DNA of 10,431 nt from Prasinococcaceae sp. CCMP 1430 (GCA_013416795.1 RQSC01000007.1:95085-105515), one strand, 5' to 3'. Numbered from the stretch's first letter, positions 1 through 8,616 are shown. Notes: a model not told the origin generated them from the sequence alone. A program made the numbers and translations.

Positions 1-2236
1 TCGCCTCAGCCGCCGCGAGGTAAGGCGTGCCGCTCACAAATGCGAGCTGCACAACCGCGCGCTCGCGCCCGCCCGCGGGCGCCGCGGCGAGCGTCGCGCG
101 CGGGGAGGCGTTGCGCGCGTCCCACAGCGCAACGCACGCGCCGGCCGCCCCCGCCAGCAGCGAGCCGTCCCACGAGAACGCGCCGGCGCCCATCGGCTCG
201 CCGCGGTGCGACATCGACGACCGGCAGCCCCACGCCGGCAGTGCCTTCTCGCCCGCGGCGGCGACGCCCTGCGCCTCCCACACCTTGAGCGTGCCGTCTT
301 TGGAGGTGGTGGCAGCCATTCGCGACCCGGGGTGGAACGAGAGCGAGGTGACGCGGCGACGATGCGGCGTGTCCACTCGTGTGGCGAGCTCCCACGCATC
401 GGCGGGCGCACCCTCGCGGCGGTGCCACAGTTTGAGGCAATACTCGTTGCGCGCGGCGCCCACGGCGGGGCGAACCTCGACGGTGGCCAGCGTCCGCGCG
501 TCGGGGGACACGCCCGCGGCGGCCACGCGCACGTCGCGCAACGTCTCCTCCTCCTCGGCGGCGTCGGTGGCGGCGCGTTTGGCCCCCTTGGCGCTAGCCT
601 CGGCCGCGCGGGCGGGCGCGCGGCACGCCACGCGCACCTCGCCCACGTGCGAGCCGCGCCGTGGCTCGTACATCTGCAACGCGCAGTGCGGTGCGGCGAG
701 CACCGCGCAGCGCGCCCCCGCGTCCCACGCCAGCGGTGCGCGCAGCCAGTACGGGTCGTCCGGCCAGCGCCGGCCCGCCGCGGCGCTCACGAATTCGCCG
801 CCGCTCCGCGCGAGCGCCTGCTGCGCCTGCTGCTGGTCGAGTGACTGCTGCTGCGCCTCCGTCCTCGCCGGCGCGGGCCTGAGCCCCGTCACGGCGGCAA
901 CGACGCGCATAGTCGCCGTGGAAACAACGCGCACGGCGTTGTCGCCGCAGCACAGCGCGTACGCCGCGCCGTCCGCCGGCGAGCGCGCCGCCGCCAGCAG
1001 CGCGCCGCCCAGTCGCGGCAGGAAGCTCACCGGCGTGGGGCCGCCCTCGAGGCGCCAGCGCACTAGCACGGCCTCCGCCCCGCCCGAGAGCAGCTCCGCG
1101 CCGTCCTGCGTGAACGTCAGGCAGCCCACGGGGCCCGCATGCCAGCGCACCGTCGTGCACGCCGCCGATGCGCTCACGCTGTCACCCCCCGCCTCCGCGC
1201 CGCCGCTGCCACCACCGCTGCCCGCGCCCGCATCGACGTCCATCGCCCCAGCGCGAGCGCCGGCGCCGGCCACCGCGGCATCGCCGAGCGCGTGCCAGAG
1301 CAGCACGCGGCCCGTGGCGTCGCCAACCGCCAGCCGCGAGTCGTCCTCGTCGAAGGCGAGGCACGTGAGCTCCTTGGTGTGGCGCATGGCGATCACTGGC
1401 GACTCGGCGCCGCTCGCGCCCGCGCCCGCACTACCATGTGCGGCGCCCAGCCGCCAGAGGAGCACGCGCCGCCGCACGAGCGCGCCCAGCCACGTGCCCC
1501 CAGGTGAGGTGAGCAGCGTGTGCGGCGCGGCGCCCTTTGTCTTGGCCATGACGGCCGTCGCGCGGCCCGTCGCGAGGTCCACCTGCAGCACGCGCCCCGA
1601 TGCCGATGCGCTCACATCCAGGCCCGCCGTCGCCGCGGCCGACGAGTCCGCCGCCGCCGCGAACGCCGCCGCCGAAGCCACCGCGCCGCCATCCACGCCT
1701 CCTGATCCTCCCCCCTTTCCCTTTCTCCGCGCCTTCCTGCCACCTCCCGCTCCGCCACTGCCGCCTGAGTCCCCCGCGCCCGCCCCCTTGCCGCCGTCCG
1801 CGCCCTGTGCGCCTGGCGCGGCCTTGAGCCAGCGCACGGAGACGTACGCTTTCTGCGCGCCGCCCGACAGCGCGGCTGTCGGTGGCAGCGCCATGGCGAC
1901 TATGGGCAGACCGACGCTTACGCATCGCAGCTGTGTGCCGTCGCGGTAGTCCCAGGCGCGCAGCGTGCCGTCGGCGGAGGCGGTGTAGCACTGTGCGCCG
2001 TTGGCCGGGTTGAGCGCGAGCGCCGTAACGGGCGCGCGGTGCCCCACCAGCGAGCGCGCGAGGCCGCCATAGGCGCCTCCGCCGCGCGCATCGACGCGGT
2101 GCACGTCGACGCGCACGCCGGCGGCGACGAGGAGGAGCGCGCCGTCGGGCGTCCACACGGGGGCATGCTCGACGGTCGAGCCGCCGCACCACGCGACGGC
2201 GCGCGGGAGTGCCGCGGCCAGCAACAGACTCCGGGT
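1..2236 (-). CDS. WDR75: WDR75/NAN1 (Utp17)-like WD40 protein of the SSU processome, 3' end cut by window
   Basis: One minus-strand frame (lowest base of each codon is 2 modulo 3) is open from a TGA at 2345-2347 down to the left edge and encodes WD40 blades in the order expected for WDR75. Near the N-terminus is WCGGS, matching the RCGGS of animal WDR75. Then follow a blade ending SADGTLRAWDY (2052-1946), a blade ending VGDATGRVLLW (about 1387-1290), a blade at 1160-1050, the highly characteristic FLPRLGG (1024-1004), ATTSKDGTLKVW (about 319-280), and FSWDGSLLAG with ALWD (about 182-119). In the family this is a t-UTP/UtpA-linked nucleolar protein needed for pre-18S rRNA processing and Pol I transcription. 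Roughly the last 300 residues lie outside the window. Lineage-specific inserts include a Gly-rich basic stretch with RKARRKGKG (about 1810-1690), a linker containing AMDVDAGAG, and a Gln-rich loop (about 865-805). No ATG lies in frame before WCGGS. One tentative solution is a 38-nt first exon (ATG at 2378) joined by a 112-nt intron (2340-2229) to T2228, but its acceptor is weak. Identity is firm; the 5' end is not. Confidence 0.9.
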
Positions 2237-2769
2237 CAACCCCGCCAACGTCGTCCAGAGCCGCCGCCGCGCACGTACGGCAGGCCGCCGCCGCGGGAAA
2301 GCGCCACCCCGCCCCGACCCCGGTGTTCTCGCAGTCTGACCGGGTCACGTCCCAAGTACCCCGCCGACAGACCCGCATCGTCCAGCGAACCCTAGCGCAA
2401 AGACCGGGGTCGGGACGAGGGCCGAGCGCGCGCGCCCCCCCGCGCGGACCTCCGCAAAATCAAAATAAAATACCGTAAAATCAAAATCAAATCCGCAAAA
2501 TAAATCTAAATCAAAATCAAAATCCGCGATCTTTCTCCTCGGCCCGTCGAGATCGGCCGGCGCCCGCGCGCATCATTCCGCCGACCCCGCGGCGAACAAA
2601 TTCCGTTCTGATATCAAATATAGGTTGAAATTGTACGTAAAATCGCGACTCTGCGAAATTTCCGCGTTTTTACGCGGGGCGCGCGGCCGCGCGTCGGCGG
2701 GCGTGGCGGGGCGCGAGCGGCGGCCTGCGGGGAGCGGGGGAGCGCGGAGGATAGGGGGCCACACGGCGT
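2237..2769. promoter_or_regulatory. divergent upstream region between WDR75 (-) and the MORN-like gene (+)
   Basis: No supportable gene lies here apart from a possible tiny WDR75 first exon (2378-2341). The two flanking genes point away from each other, so the region should carry both promoters. The composition changes sharply: GC-rich flanks surround an AT-rich island at about 2452-2527 and a second AT-rich patch at about 2596-2645. A perfect 6-bp inverted repeat, CCGCGT then four T then ACGCGG, sits at 2662-2677. There is no clear TATA box at a defined distance. There is no ATG on the plus strand between 2380 and 2859, so any upstream first exon of the plus-strand gene is not visible in this stretch. 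Confidence 0.55.
2452..2523. repeat. AT-rich degenerate tandem repeat with CCGYAAAAT unit heads
   Basis: Three consecutive units begin CCGC or CCGT followed by AAAAT: 2452-2472 (21 nt), 2473-2492 (20 nt) and 2493-2523 (31 nt). A fourth head, CCGCGAT, starts at 2524. Each body is built from AAATC/AAAAT blocks, and the third unit carries about 11 extra bases. In a GC-rich window this is a strong local anomaly. It lies in the divergent intergenic region, so it may be a nucleosome-depleted promoter element or simple-sequence DNA. A transcription factor role is inference only. Confidence 0.7.
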
Positions 2770-2770
2770 N
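2770..2770. other. single ambiguous base (N), possible collapsed gap
   Basis: Position 2770 is the only N in the window. It falls where the plus-strand reading frame passes from sequence with little coding character (upstream) into Gly/Ala and then acidic codons (downstream). It could be a single miscalled base or a placeholder for an unresolved gap. If it is a gap, the true first exon of the plus-strand gene may be missing here. Confidence 0.9.
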
Positions 2771-2918
2771 CAGCAAGCCCGGTGGCGCGGCCGCCGGCGG
2801 CGGCGGAGGGGGGCCGCGGGCCGAAGACGAGGGCGGCGACGCGGCAGCGGACGCCGGCGATGACGAGGAGAAGGGCGTGGACTGGCTGTTCTCCGAGGCC
2901 AAGGAGCTGCTGGATGCC

Positions 2919-5900
2919 ATGGAGAACGAGGAGGACGGGACCATCGACGTGACGATTGACCTCGGGGGCGGCGCGGGCAAGCCGGACGACTTCGGCGACG
3001 CCTTCTCGTCGTTGCTGAAGCGCCTCGACGCCGAGACGGCGCTGCTGCTGCACGCCGTGCAGGTGGGATTCGAGTGCTCGCTCGCGGTGCTCTTTGCCAA
3101 CGTCGTCGGCTTGCACCCGTTCGAGGCGCTGCACGCCGACCCGTACGTCGCGCGCGTCGTGCTCACGTACCTTGCCCCGCTGGCGGCGTTCGACGCCATC
3201 GCGGGCGCGCTCGTCCCCAAGGCGCTCGGGGGCTCGGCCTACCAGGATCTGTTCGCCGCGACGCTCGAGCAGTCGGGCATGGAGGCCGAGCGAGGTGCCG
3301 CCGCCCTCGCCAAGTTGTCGCTGCTCGCGCCCGACGGCGCCAGCGTGACGCGCGAGGCGCTGCGCGAGGCGGCCGTCGCGGACGGCGCCGACGCAGTCGA
3401 CCTTCATGGCCGCATCCGGCAGATCGCGACCGAACGCGCCGCGGCCGGCACGCTCGACGACGGCAGCGGCAACAAGCTCCCGGACCAGGTGGTGCGCGCC
3501 ACCGCAGACGTGCTCGCCACCGCCGATGGCTCGGCCGCGGAGGTGCTCGCGGCGTTCGGCGAGACCGCCGAGAGCGCGCAGGAGACCGGCCGCGGGCGCA
3601 CATGGCGATCCCTCTTGGGGCTGGACCAGTTCGATACCGCCTCGATGGGCGTCAAGGCGCTGCGCTACCAGTGCGACAAGGCGCTCCCGACGCGCCTGGG
3701 CTACACCCTTCTTGCCGAGACGAGCACGTCGCTCGTCACGTTCGGCATTGTCGTCGGCGGCTTCGCGGCGGCCGCGGATGCCCTGGCGACCTACGCCACG
3801 GGCGGCACGGGCGTCTTTGAGATTGATCCAGCGGGTGCCGCGGGCGCCGGCGCGGCTGCGGCGGGCGCCGGCGCGGCTGCTGCGGGCGCCGGTACCGTCT
3901 CCGATACGGCTGCGGATGCCGCCACTTTCGGGGCGATGCCGCAGGTCGCTGCGCCATCCATGCCGTCGCGGGCGGATTTCCTCAGCTGGCTGCTGCTTGG
4001 CGGCGGCGCCGGCGTCTCCGTCGGCCCGATGGGGACGGAGATCGTGCAGAGCGCGGTGCCCGCCGCCGCGGACGCCGCGGATGCTTTTGCCGGCGCAGGG
4101 GCGAGCGTGGGGGCAGGGGCGGCTCCCGCTGCTTCCGCCGCTGCCGCTGCTGGCGCGGACGCGTTGCAGCAGGGGGCAGTGGGGCCCGATGAGATCGTCG
4201 AGATAGACGCCGGACTCCTTGCTGCCGAAACGCTGCTGGCTACCATGGTGGTGGCCGAGGCTGGCGGTGGGCTCGACATGAGCGCCTCGCCCGACGAGGA
4301 CACGCCGAAGAACCTCGACCAGACCATGGAGTTCGCCAAGTACAACCTCGGGGGAGCGATCGCGGGCTCGCCCATGGAGGAATCCAAGGCTGCCACGTCT
4401 ACCACAACACCTGATTCGCAGCGGGAGCAGGATGCCGAGGGTGCGGGCGGGCTCGCGAATGTCGGCCAAGAGTTTGGCGCCTGGTGGTGGGAGTACCTTG
4501 CTCGCGGGCTGGTGCCGCGCTCGGACTTCGTGAACGCCCTCAACGTTCGCAATGCATTGAAGATCGCCATGATGGGCCTCGCGTACGTGGACACCGACTT
4601 CAACCTGCTTGCGCCTCTGGGAGTGGGCTTCGTGGCGGAATCGTTGCTGAGGGAATACTCGGCCGGGCGGACGCGCAATGCCGTGCCGAGGCGAATGTAC
4701 TTCGACGGCGGCGCGGTGTACGAAGGTCCGCTGGTGGCGGGGGCGCCGCAGGGCGTGGGGCTGTACTCCAATTGCGGCATCACGGCACCGCGCGCGAGGC
4801 TTGTTGCGGGGCGGGCTGCGCTGGGTGGCCTCGCGCTTCTCCTTCGCTCGGCGGAGCTGCGCTACGTGGGCGAGTGGGTGCGCGGCGTGCCAGACGGGCT
4901 CGGCGCTGGCCAGGGTGGTCAAGATGTGAGCTTCGTATGGGCATCCATCGCTGCCTCGACGGGAGGGCGCGGAATCGAGGACGTCATCGCGAACGCGTCG
5001 GGCGCGAAGCAGCAGCAGAATGCGAGTGAGCAGGGGGGCTTGTTGGACTTTGCTGGCGAGGGCAACACCGAGGCCGGCGACACGGAGCCCATGTACTACG
5101 TGCGGGGCCTGTATGACGGGCGTTGGCGGCTGGGCCAGCCCTCGCGCGGGGTGTGCACCCTCGCCCGCTTCCCTGGCGCGGGGCCGATGGGCGAGTCCCT
5201 CTCGCCACAGACGCCCGCCGCAGCCGGCGCTGGTGCAGGAGCGGACGGCGATTCGAGCGCCGGTGCAGGCGCAGGCGCCGCGGAGAGGGCCGACAGCGAG
5301 ACTTCCACACTGCCGTCGCGCTTGCCGTACGTCCAGGCCGTTCTGGCGGGTGATTTCGTTGATGGCGTGTTCCGCAGCGGCGTCATCACGGTGATGCCAA
5401 CGCCCTCGGACGACGCCACCGGCGGCCCGCGTTCCTCCAATGCCCCGTCCGCGGAGAGCGAGCTTCCTCAACCGCAGGGACCCTCTTTCGCGCGCGGCGC
5501 AACCATCGACGAGTACCACGTCGCGCTGCTCGACCCGCTGCCTGCGAGCCGCGCACCGCTCGACAAGGCGCGCGATTTCCTGCGCGAGGCCGCGCGCGTG
5601 GGCAAGGCCGGCGTGGCGGGGCTCGACCGCGCGTCCGCACTCGCGCTCGCGCGCTCGCGCGCGCTGGGCGCGCATGTCCGCAAGGACGCGGCCACTGGAG
5701 AGGTGATATCCACGTACGTCGGCGAGTTCACGGGGCTGCAGTACCAGGGCTTTGGCGCGCTTGCAGCGACAGCGGGTGGCAGTATGGACGACGTGAAGGC
5801 GTGGCTTGAGGAGGGCTCAGGCTCGGACTCTGAGTCGTCGCGGCGTGTGGCGACGACGGCAGCTGTCGGCACCAACGCGGTGGCGGACGTCGAGACTGCG

Positions 5901-6203
5901 GAGCTACGCGATGCGGGGCTGCTGAGTGAGCCTGAGGCCAGGGCCAGCGTCGCTCTCGCTGAAGCCTTTGAAGGCACCGACAGCCCTGTCCCTGCCGCGG
6001 CGGCGGCAACAGTGCGCGCGGGACGCTTCCAGGACGACGAGCTGCAGGGGAGTGCCTCGCGCACCGACGTGGCTTCAACTGTGACGTCCGCGCTGCAGCG
6101 TGCCGAAGCCGCGACGAATGCTGCGCAGGCTGCGCGCGAGGAGTCGGGTGCCGCCGCGGCGTACGCGCGCGCGCGTGAGCGCGTCGCGGAGCTGAACCTG
6201 TGA
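2919..6203 (+). CDS. unrecognised membrane-associated protein with MORN-like units
   Basis: I do not recognise this gene as a whole. From the first in-frame ATG (2919, in a GCCATGG context) it encodes 1094 residues ending at TGA 6201-6203, with no intron signal. The open frame continues upstream past the N at 2770 with acidic, helix-like residues (DWLFSEAKELLDA), so the true start may lie further 5' in an exon not visible here. Numbered from 2919, hydrophobic segments lie near residues 41-65, 77-99, 260-290 and 354-370. Residues about 305-330 and 390-415 are Ala/Gly-rich low complexity. The second half has five MORN-like units: VYEGPLVAGAPQGVGLY (about 4716-4776), RYVGEWVRGVPDGLGAG (4860-4915), VRGLYDGRWRLGQPSRGV (about 5100-5160), LAGDFVDGVFRSGV (about 5340-5390) and TYVGEFTGLQYQGFGA (5712-5765). 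They are separated by long inserts rich in Ala, Ser and Gly. The C-terminus is an Ala/Glu/Arg helix, possibly a coiled coil. MORN arrays commonly bind membranes or scaffold partners, so a membrane scaffold is a reasonable inference. The gene is divergent from WDR75 and convergent with the ABCG gene. Confidence 0.8.
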   Translation: MENEEDGTIDVTIDLGGGAGKPDDFGDAFSSLLKRLDAETALLLHAVQVGFECSLAVLFANVVGLHPFEALHADPYVARVVLTYLAPLAAFDAIAGALVPKALGGSAYQDLFAATLEQSGMEAERGAAALAKLSLLAPDGASVTREALREAAVADGADAVDLHGRIRQIATERAAAGTLDDGSGNKLPDQVVRATADVLATADGSAAEVLAAFGETAESAQETGRGRTWRSLLGLDQFDTASMGVKALRYQCDKALPTRLGYTLLAETSTSLVTFGIVVGGFAAAADALATYATGGTGVFEIDPAGAAGAGAAAAGAGAAAAGAGTVSDTAADAATFGAMPQVAAPSMPSRADFLSWLLLGGGAGVSVGPMGTEIVQSAVPAAADAADAFAGAGASVGAGAAPAASAAAAAGADALQQGAVGPDEIVEIDAGLLAAETLLATMVVAEAGGGLDMSASPDEDTPKNLDQTMEFAKYNLGGAIAGSPMEESKAATSTTTPDSQREQDAEGAGGLANVGQEFGAWWWEYLARGLVPRSDFVNALNVRNALKIAMMGLAYVDTDFNLLAPLGVGFVAESLLREYSAGRTRNAVPRRMYFDGGAVYEGPLVAGAPQGVGLYSNCGITAPRARLVAGRAALGGLALLLRSAELRYVGEWVRGVPDGLGAGQGGQDVSFVWASIAASTGGRGIEDVIANASGAKQQQNASEQGGLLDFAGEGNTEAGDTEPMYYVRGLYDGRWRLGQPSRGVCTLARFPGAGPMGESLSPQTPAAAGAGAGADGDSSAGAGAGAAERADSETSTLPSRLPYVQAVLAGDFVDGVFRSGVITVMPTPSDDATGGPRSSNAPSAESELPQPQGPSFARGATIDEYHVALLDPLPASRAPLDKARDFLREAARVGKAGVAGLDRASALALARSRALGAHVRKDAATGEVISTYVGEFTGLQYQGFGALAATAGGSMDDVKAWLEEGSGSDSESSRRVATTAAVGTNAVADVETAELRDAGLLSEPEARASVALAEAFEGTDSPVPAAAAATVRAGRFQDDELQGSASRTDVASTVTSALQRAEAATNAAQAAREESGAAAAYARARERVAELNL
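3831..3892 (+). repeat. 21-bp in-frame tandem repeat encoding an AGAGAAA tract
   Basis: Two nearly identical 21-nt units (3840-3860 and 3861-3881, differing at the last base) are flanked by partial copies at 3831-3839 and 3882-3892. Each unit encodes an AGAGAAA-type heptad within the MORN-like gene, just after a hydrophobic segment. The unit length keeps the frame, so copy number could vary without breaking the protein. This looks like a flexible linker made by replication slippage. Confidence 0.8.
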
Positions 6204-6213
6204 GACTTTCGTG

Positions 6214-6219
6214 TTTAAT
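6214..6219 (-). terminator. ATTAAA, candidate poly(A) signal of the ABCG gene
   Basis: Reading the minus strand, ATTAAA lies about 145 nt downstream of the ABCG stop (TAA at 6367-6365). It is the closest match to the common AATAAA variant on this strand in the 161-bp convergent spacer. Using it would make the two 3' UTRs overlap. Confidence 0.35.
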
Positions 6220-6222
6220 AAA
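6217..6222 (+). terminator. AATAAA poly(A) signal of the MORN-like gene
   Basis: A canonical AATAAA begins 14 nt after the TGA stop at 6201-6203, followed by TAA and then a GT-rich stretch (GGTGCTGTGCTTGTGTC) that would suit a downstream element. It would give a very short 3' UTR. It overlaps the minus-strand ATTAAA of the converging gene. Confidence 0.55.
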
Positions 6223-6364
6223 TAACGGTGCTGTGCTTGTGTCATTCGGTGTGTGACACGTTCTGCTACCTTGCTTCTTCGAAGTACACTTGACTTGAAG
6301 TACGAAGTTCTTAGCGCGCTCCCCGGTTGATTCGTGCGCTCGCTGTGACGGGCGAGTAGCTTAC

Positions 6365-8526
6365 TTACTTCGGCTTGGGCTCGCGGTTGGCGTACGCCTT
6401 CATGAACACGAGCGCGACGTACTGCAACTTGAAGGCGACTGCGATGGCAATGATGATGATCACGTTGCGCACCGTGTTGTTCTCCGAGCTGATAGACCTG
6501 TAGGTGGTGCCGATAGTATCGAGCACATCCGTGCCGTGGTACCCATAGCACGTGTAGAGCTTTCCGAGGCCGGGGCATGAGTACACGCCGTCCGCATCCT
6601 CTTCCGCACCCTTGAAGGTGGTGTCGCGGAAATCGACCTGCGCGAATGAGGTCATATCCCAGCGAAGCGGGTAGGTGTAACAGAGGACGCGGAAGGGCCA
6701 GACGACGTCCTCCTCGGGCACCATGATGCCGGCGAAGAGGAAAGCGGAGAACCAGTTGTTCATGTAGACGAGCATGCCCACGAGCGAATTCTCGAACATC
6801 ACCGCGCAGAACTGCGCGATGCACTCGAACGACCACAGCGTCACAGTGTAGATCAGCCAGTACTCGCCAAAGCCGGCCGCGTTGAAGTTGGCGATGCCGT
6901 ACGCTGAGACGCCAATCGCGCCGATAGCCAGCACAAACATGAGCGGGATCTGGAGGATGGTGGTGGCGAGCACGTAGGCGCCCGGGGAGTACATGCCGTC
7001 CTTGACCTCCTTGCGGATGGAGAAGTACTCCATGTTGTACCCGAAGACGGCCGCCACGCCAAGAGAACTGGGAACGCCGACGAACCACATCATGAGGAAG
7101 AGCTTGTAGATGGCCTGTTCCTGGTCGCGGCTGCGCGTGTTGAGGTAGATGACGGCGAAGAACGCACACGACATCAGGAACGCGAAGAAGCGCCCCAGAT
7201 ACAGCATGGGGTCACGCACGGTCAGCAGCGCGTGCCGTTTGAGCAGCGTCATCGTCTGTGAACCGAACGACGAGCCGAACTTGGACTTCTTGGCGTCGTC
7301 AGCCGACATGGCGACGGCCTTCTTGTCGGCCTTGGGCGCGAAGGTGTCCCTGTGCGCGGGCCACTTGTCCAAAAGCGCATCCACCTCGTCCTTGTCCGAG
7401 AACTCGCGATTGACCAAGTCGAGCGCATGCTCCGCGGTTGAGGACGTGCCCGGCGTGGGGTGGCCGATGATGGCCAAGTAGTCGTCCATGCGATCGGTGG
7501 GGCCCAAGTACGCCACCCGGCCGTCCGAGAGTAGCATGCAGTTGTCGAAACCCGCAAAGACCTTGGCGCTCGGCTGGTGAATGGTGCACACCACGATGAT
7601 GTTGAGGTCGTGCGCGAGCTCCTTGATCCAAGTCATAATGGAGGCAGCTGCGGCCGCGTCGAGGCCCGACGTGGGCTCGTCGAGGAAGACCAGCTGAGGC
7701 TGCTTCATCAGCGCCACCGCCAGCGACAGGCGGCGCTTCTGGCCGCCCGACAGCCCGGCGAAGAACTGGTTGCCGACTGGCAAAGCGCGTAGGCGACGCA
7801 GGCCAAAGACGTCAGCAGAGAGCAAGAAGCGCGCACACAGAGGCGCAAGAGCGCGCTCGCGAGTGCTGTCGAGCGCAGTAGCAACGCACCCTTGGTGTCT
7901 GCGCAGCTCTCGAGGCCCGTGCGCTTGAGCACAGCATCGACGCGAGCCGCCTTCTCCTCGGCGGACATGTCGCCCAGGTACAGGTCAGCACTCAGCGCCA
8001 CCGACTCGCGGCACGTGAGGAACGCCCAGTGGCGGTCCACCTGGGTGACCACCGCGCAGTGCTTCTGGAACTCCCTGCGCGTGAGGGGCTCGCCGTTGAG
8101 CCGGACGTCGCCCGACACCTCGCCGGGGCCATCCTCGAGCGTCAGCAGGTTGAGCAGCATGGTCTTGCCCGCGCCCGAGGGGCCCATGATGGCGAGGACC
8201 TCGCCGGACTTGGCGACGCCCGAGATTCCCTTGAGGATCTCCTTGTCCTTCCCTGCTCCAGCGCCGTGCGCCGACGCGTGCGCAGGCGCGGTCGTGCGTC
8301 AGCACGAGTGCGGGGCACGAGCGTTCATGGATGCAGATCACCCTCCACCAACCTCACGCACTCGCGGGACTGGACGTGCGCGAGCGCTCGCGCACGCGCT
8401 CGCTCGCTTCGCAGGCTCGGCGACCGTACCGCCAAACTTGCAGTCCGCGAAGGTGAACGTCGACGACGCCAGCTGCGCGCCATTCTCGCCGTGCGCTACC
8501 GACGGCGCGGCCTCGACGTCACCCAT
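6365..8526 (-). CDS. ABCG-family half-transporter (NBD-TMD), three exons
   Basis: Three exons, 8526-8430, 8252-7890 and 7776-6365, join to an exact 623-codon frame plus TAA. The ATG at 8526 is followed by about 30 residues (FTFADCKFGG) and then the typical ILKGISGVAKSGEVLAIMG. Nucleotide-binding domain motifs: Walker A GPSGAGKT (residues 56-63), Q-loop Gln103 in VTQVD, signature LSGGQ (162-166), Walker B LVFLDE with catalytic Glu187, D-loop SGLD (190-193), and switch His220 in CTIHQPSA. All are intact, so an active ATPase is expected. The second half has six hydrophobic segments, among them FFAFLMSCAFFAVIYL, VLATTILQIPLMFVLAI and NVIIIIAIAVAF. The large loop before the last segment holds YSCPGLGKLYTC, resembling the cysteine-bearing extracellular loop of ABCG half-transporters. 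NBD-first order and length fit a half-transporter that must dimerise. The substrate cannot be inferred; family members export lipids, sterols, pigments and xenobiotics. It is the only gene here with clear introns. Its 5' end lies immediately downstream of the NCAPD3 fragment on the same strand and in the same frame. Confidence 0.93.
7777..7889 (-). other. intron 2 of the ABCG gene (113 nt, phase 1)
   Basis: The donor is G^GTGCGT at 7889 and the acceptor is TTTGCCAG^TC, ending at 7777. Removing it joins ...CADTK to VGNQFF through a split Val codon, restoring the family's continuous DTKVGN...LSGGQ segment. Reading through it gives non-conserved sequence and shifts out of the frame of exon 3. 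Confidence 0.92.
8253..8429 (-). other. intron 1 of the ABCG gene (177 nt, phase 1)
   Basis: The donor is GGCG^GTACGG at 8429 and the acceptor is GGAGCAG^GG, ending at 8253. Splicing joins CKFGG to KDKEILKG through a split Gly codon, giving the normal spacing before Walker A. The exon 1 frame would otherwise meet a stop at 8340-8338. Both introns are phase 1 with GTRCG-type donors. Confidence 0.85.
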
Positions 8527-8616
8527 TGCGAGCGGCGTGTGTGGCCGCGTGAGAGGAAGGTGTGCTTGTAAGTGTTTGGAGGGGAGGGGGAGAGAGGCGC
8601 GATGGTAGGTGGCGTG

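Noticed and set aside
27-1949. A 640-codon plus-strand open frame opposite WDR75
   Set aside because: It begins with GTG and its product is Ser/Pro/Ala low complexity. The minus strand carries clear WD40 blades and the FLPRLGG signature.
2293-2300. GCGGGAAA, an E2F-like site upstream of WDR75
   Set aside because: An 8-bp match in very GC-rich DNA is expected by chance, and it may lie within a WDR75 intron.
2625-2918. Start of the plus-strand gene at the TTG at 2625
   Set aside because: TTG is not an expected start in a nuclear gene, and 2625-2770 lacks coding character. I used the first in-frame ATG and noted the uncertainty.
2670-5675. A 1001-codon minus-strand open frame opposite the MORN-like gene
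   Set aside because: It has no recognisable domain and is rich in Arg, Ala and Gly as expected for an antisense frame of GC-rich coding DNA. The plus strand has MORN-like units and coherent hydrophobic segments.
6277-6308. GAAGTAC direct repeats and a CTTCGAAG palindrome in the convergent spacer
   Set aside because: They are too short and irregular to support a hairpin, mobile-element end or defined regulatory site.
7708-7889. Read-through of ABCG exon 2 past 7890
   Set aside because: The read-through sequence is not conserved, while splicing at 7889/7777 restores DTKVGNQFF and the LSGGQ region.
8338-8616. Extension of NCAPD3 to the in-frame stop at 8340-8338
   Set aside because: This stretch contains the 5' flank, exon 1 and part of intron 1 of the ABCG gene. 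It shows no NCAPD3 similarity and the splice reconstruction of ABCG is exact.
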